NCBI GenBank assembly: GCA_015904055.1
Contig: JABMDE010000041.1
Span: forward strand, 8,363-14,608
DNA length: 6,246 nt
DNA from: Nitrospira sp.
GTDB lineage: Bacteria; Nitrospirota; Nitrospiria; Nitrospirales; Nitrospiraceae
Direction: 5' to 3'
Part shown: positions 5,183 to 6,246 of the stretch, piece after piece
Position numbering within the stretch: position 1 is the stretch's first letter
Layout of the letters: the number at the start of each line of letters is the position of its first letter
Made by a program: the position numbers and the translations under genes
Notes under the pieces: generated by a model
The model's input: only the letters and a program-made list of their open reading frames with translations
The model's database searches: none
Told to the model about the DNA's origin: nothing

Positions 5183-6246
5183 GCCACTTTCCGCCTAGCC
5201 GCTCGCGTGGGCGCAGGCACAGCCGGTTCTTGCTTGCGCCATGCAATGCGATACCGGCGATCACCGCCCAACGCCATGATAAAACATCCACCCCAGATCC
5301 AATCGATGAACGGCTTATGATAGAGCCGCACACTCCAAGCCCCGTCGTCGAGCGGCTCCCCCAACGACACATAGAGGTCGCGCAACAACCCGGGATCTAT
5401 CGCGGCTTCGGTCATGATTTGATTTTGAACGGGATAGCGCCGTTTTTCCGGATACAGCACGGTGGTCTCGCTGCCGCCATAGCTCACACGGAACGTCCCC
5501 CGCGCTGCCGTATAATTCGGGCCCATGACATCCTGCGTTCCGTCGAATCGGAACGTATAGTCGCCAATACTTGCCGTCTCACCCACATTCATCCGCACAT
5601 CCTTCTCGGATTCGAAGCCTTTCACCATCGTCACGCCGACGATAAAGACAGCAATCCCACAGTGCGCCACGAGCATCCCCCAGTATGATCTGGGCACCGA
5701 CGCCAAGCGCTCCATGAGGCTATTCCCCGTGACATGCGTCAATCGCTCACGCAAGGACACCACTGCAGTCGTCACAATCCAAACGGCTAGGAGCAAGCCG
5801 AGGCTCAGCAGCGGCGTCCAGTTCCCCAGAACAATCGGTAACGTGAGCGCGGACACAACACTCACCCCGAATGCCCACTTCAACCGTTTCGCAAGATCGG
5901 GAAGATTCGCCTTCTTCCATTGAGCCAGCGGACCGATCCCCATTAAAAACAGTGCTGGAACCATCAAGGGAACAAAGACGGAATCAAAATAGGGAGGTCC
6001 GACAGAAATTTTTCCAAGGTCCAGCGCGTCTAAAAACAAGGGGTAGAGCGTGCCCAACAGCACCGAGCCCATTGCGGCAACCAATAACACGTTGTTGGCT
6101 AACAGCATCCCTTCTCTCGACAACATCGCGAAGCTGCCGCCCAACCCGACTTTGGGAGCGCGCCAGGCGTACAAGGCCAACGACCCTCCGATGACGATCG
6201 CCAGGAAGGCCAGGATGAAGAGGCCCCGTTTCGGGTCTGTGGCAAA
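5179..6246 (-). CDS. ccmF: Cytochrome c heme lyase subunit CcmF (C-terminal part)
   Basis: CcmF is the large integral membrane protein that, with CcmH and CcmI, attaches heme to apocytochrome c. The frame is open to the right edge, so the start lies beyond the window; the TTG at 6180 is internal. The visible 355 residues begin FATDPKRGLFILAF, a conserved CcmF stretch, and cover about the C-terminal 55 percent of a usual 640-660-residue protein. About seven membrane segments are visible (near 8-28, 50-72, 90-108, 124-141, 146-164, 189-208, 312-328, counted from the edge). His195, in VAHCGIAVF, lies 160 residues from the end and probably matches the transmembrane heme b ligand His491 of E. coli. 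The periplasmic domain shows LYPEKRRYPVQ and MTEAAID..LLRDLYVSLGEP. The last helix seems short: MALGGDRRYR lacks about five residues usual between GG and DRRYR. The TGA at 5181-5179 overlaps the ccmG start. Confidence 0.95.
   Translation of the reverse strand, partial: FATDPKRGLFILAFLAIVIGGSLALYAWRAPKVGLGGSFAMLSREGMLLANNVLLVAAMGSVLLGTLYPLFLDALDLGKISVGPPYFDSVFVPLMVPALFLMGIGPLAQWKKANLPDLAKRLKWAFGVSVVSALTLPIVLGNWTPLLSLGLLLAVWIVTTAVVSLRERLTHVTGNSLMERLASVPRSYWGMLVAHCGIAVFIVGVTMVKGFESEKDVRMNVGETASIGDYTFRFDGTQDVMGPNYTAARGTFRVSYGGSETTVLYPEKRRYPVQNQIMTEAAIDPGLLRDLYVSLGEPLDDGAWSVRLYHKPFIDWIWGGCFIMALGGDRRYRIAWRKQEPAVPAPTRAARRKVA

Noticed and set aside
1..6246. CRISPR array, tRNA/rRNA genes, transposase or attachment sites
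   Set aside because: I saw no regularly spaced repeats, RNA-gene signatures or transposase motifs on either strand.

Overview
The window reads like a chromosomal segment of a Gram-negative, respiring, copper-using bacterium. It holds a lipoprotein with a lipobox, an exported cupredoxin protein and a System I cytochrome c maturation (ccm) operon. The style of the DUF1566 fragment, the cupredoxin/beta-propeller protein and the Ccm proteins reminds me of Nitrospira-type genomes. That is recognition by eye, not a search, and the lineage is uncertain.

Left part, + strand (1-1545). A DUF1566 (Lcl C-terminal-like) gene enters from the left edge. It is broken by a frameshift plus a small apparent deletion, placed exactly at a 12-bp inverted repeat. 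A GNRA-loop hairpin terminator follows. Next come a 68-residue stand-alone LuxR/GerE-type helix-turn-helix protein with an odd proline, and a 160-residue lipoprotein with a HEAT-like C-terminus. The intergenic stretches 785-941 and 1425-1545 hold no gene or convincing promoter; the second ends in a strong ribosome binding site.

Centre, + strand (1546-3557). The largest complete gene encodes a 637-residue secreted protein. A single-copper cupredoxin domain is followed by a beta-propeller rich in histidines near its predicted blade tops. The two folds are those of nitrous oxide reductase in reverse order, but the CuA signature is absent. A very strong hairpin ends this unit.

Right part (3560-6246). 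On the - strand, ccmF (cut by the window edge), ccmG, ccmH and a short ccmI are joined by three ATGA stop/start overlaps and form one translationally coupled operon. Together they build the heme-attachment end of System I: CcmG and CcmH handle the apocytochrome thiols, CcmI holds the apocytochrome, and CcmF/CcmH ligate heme. The ccmI product stops just where its TPR domain should begin. At the same place a + strand gene start, with ribosome binding site and signal-peptide-like beginning, is cut off. This looks like a rearrangement or assembly junction near 3719/3720, so the linkage between the cupredoxin gene and the ccm operon should be treated with caution.
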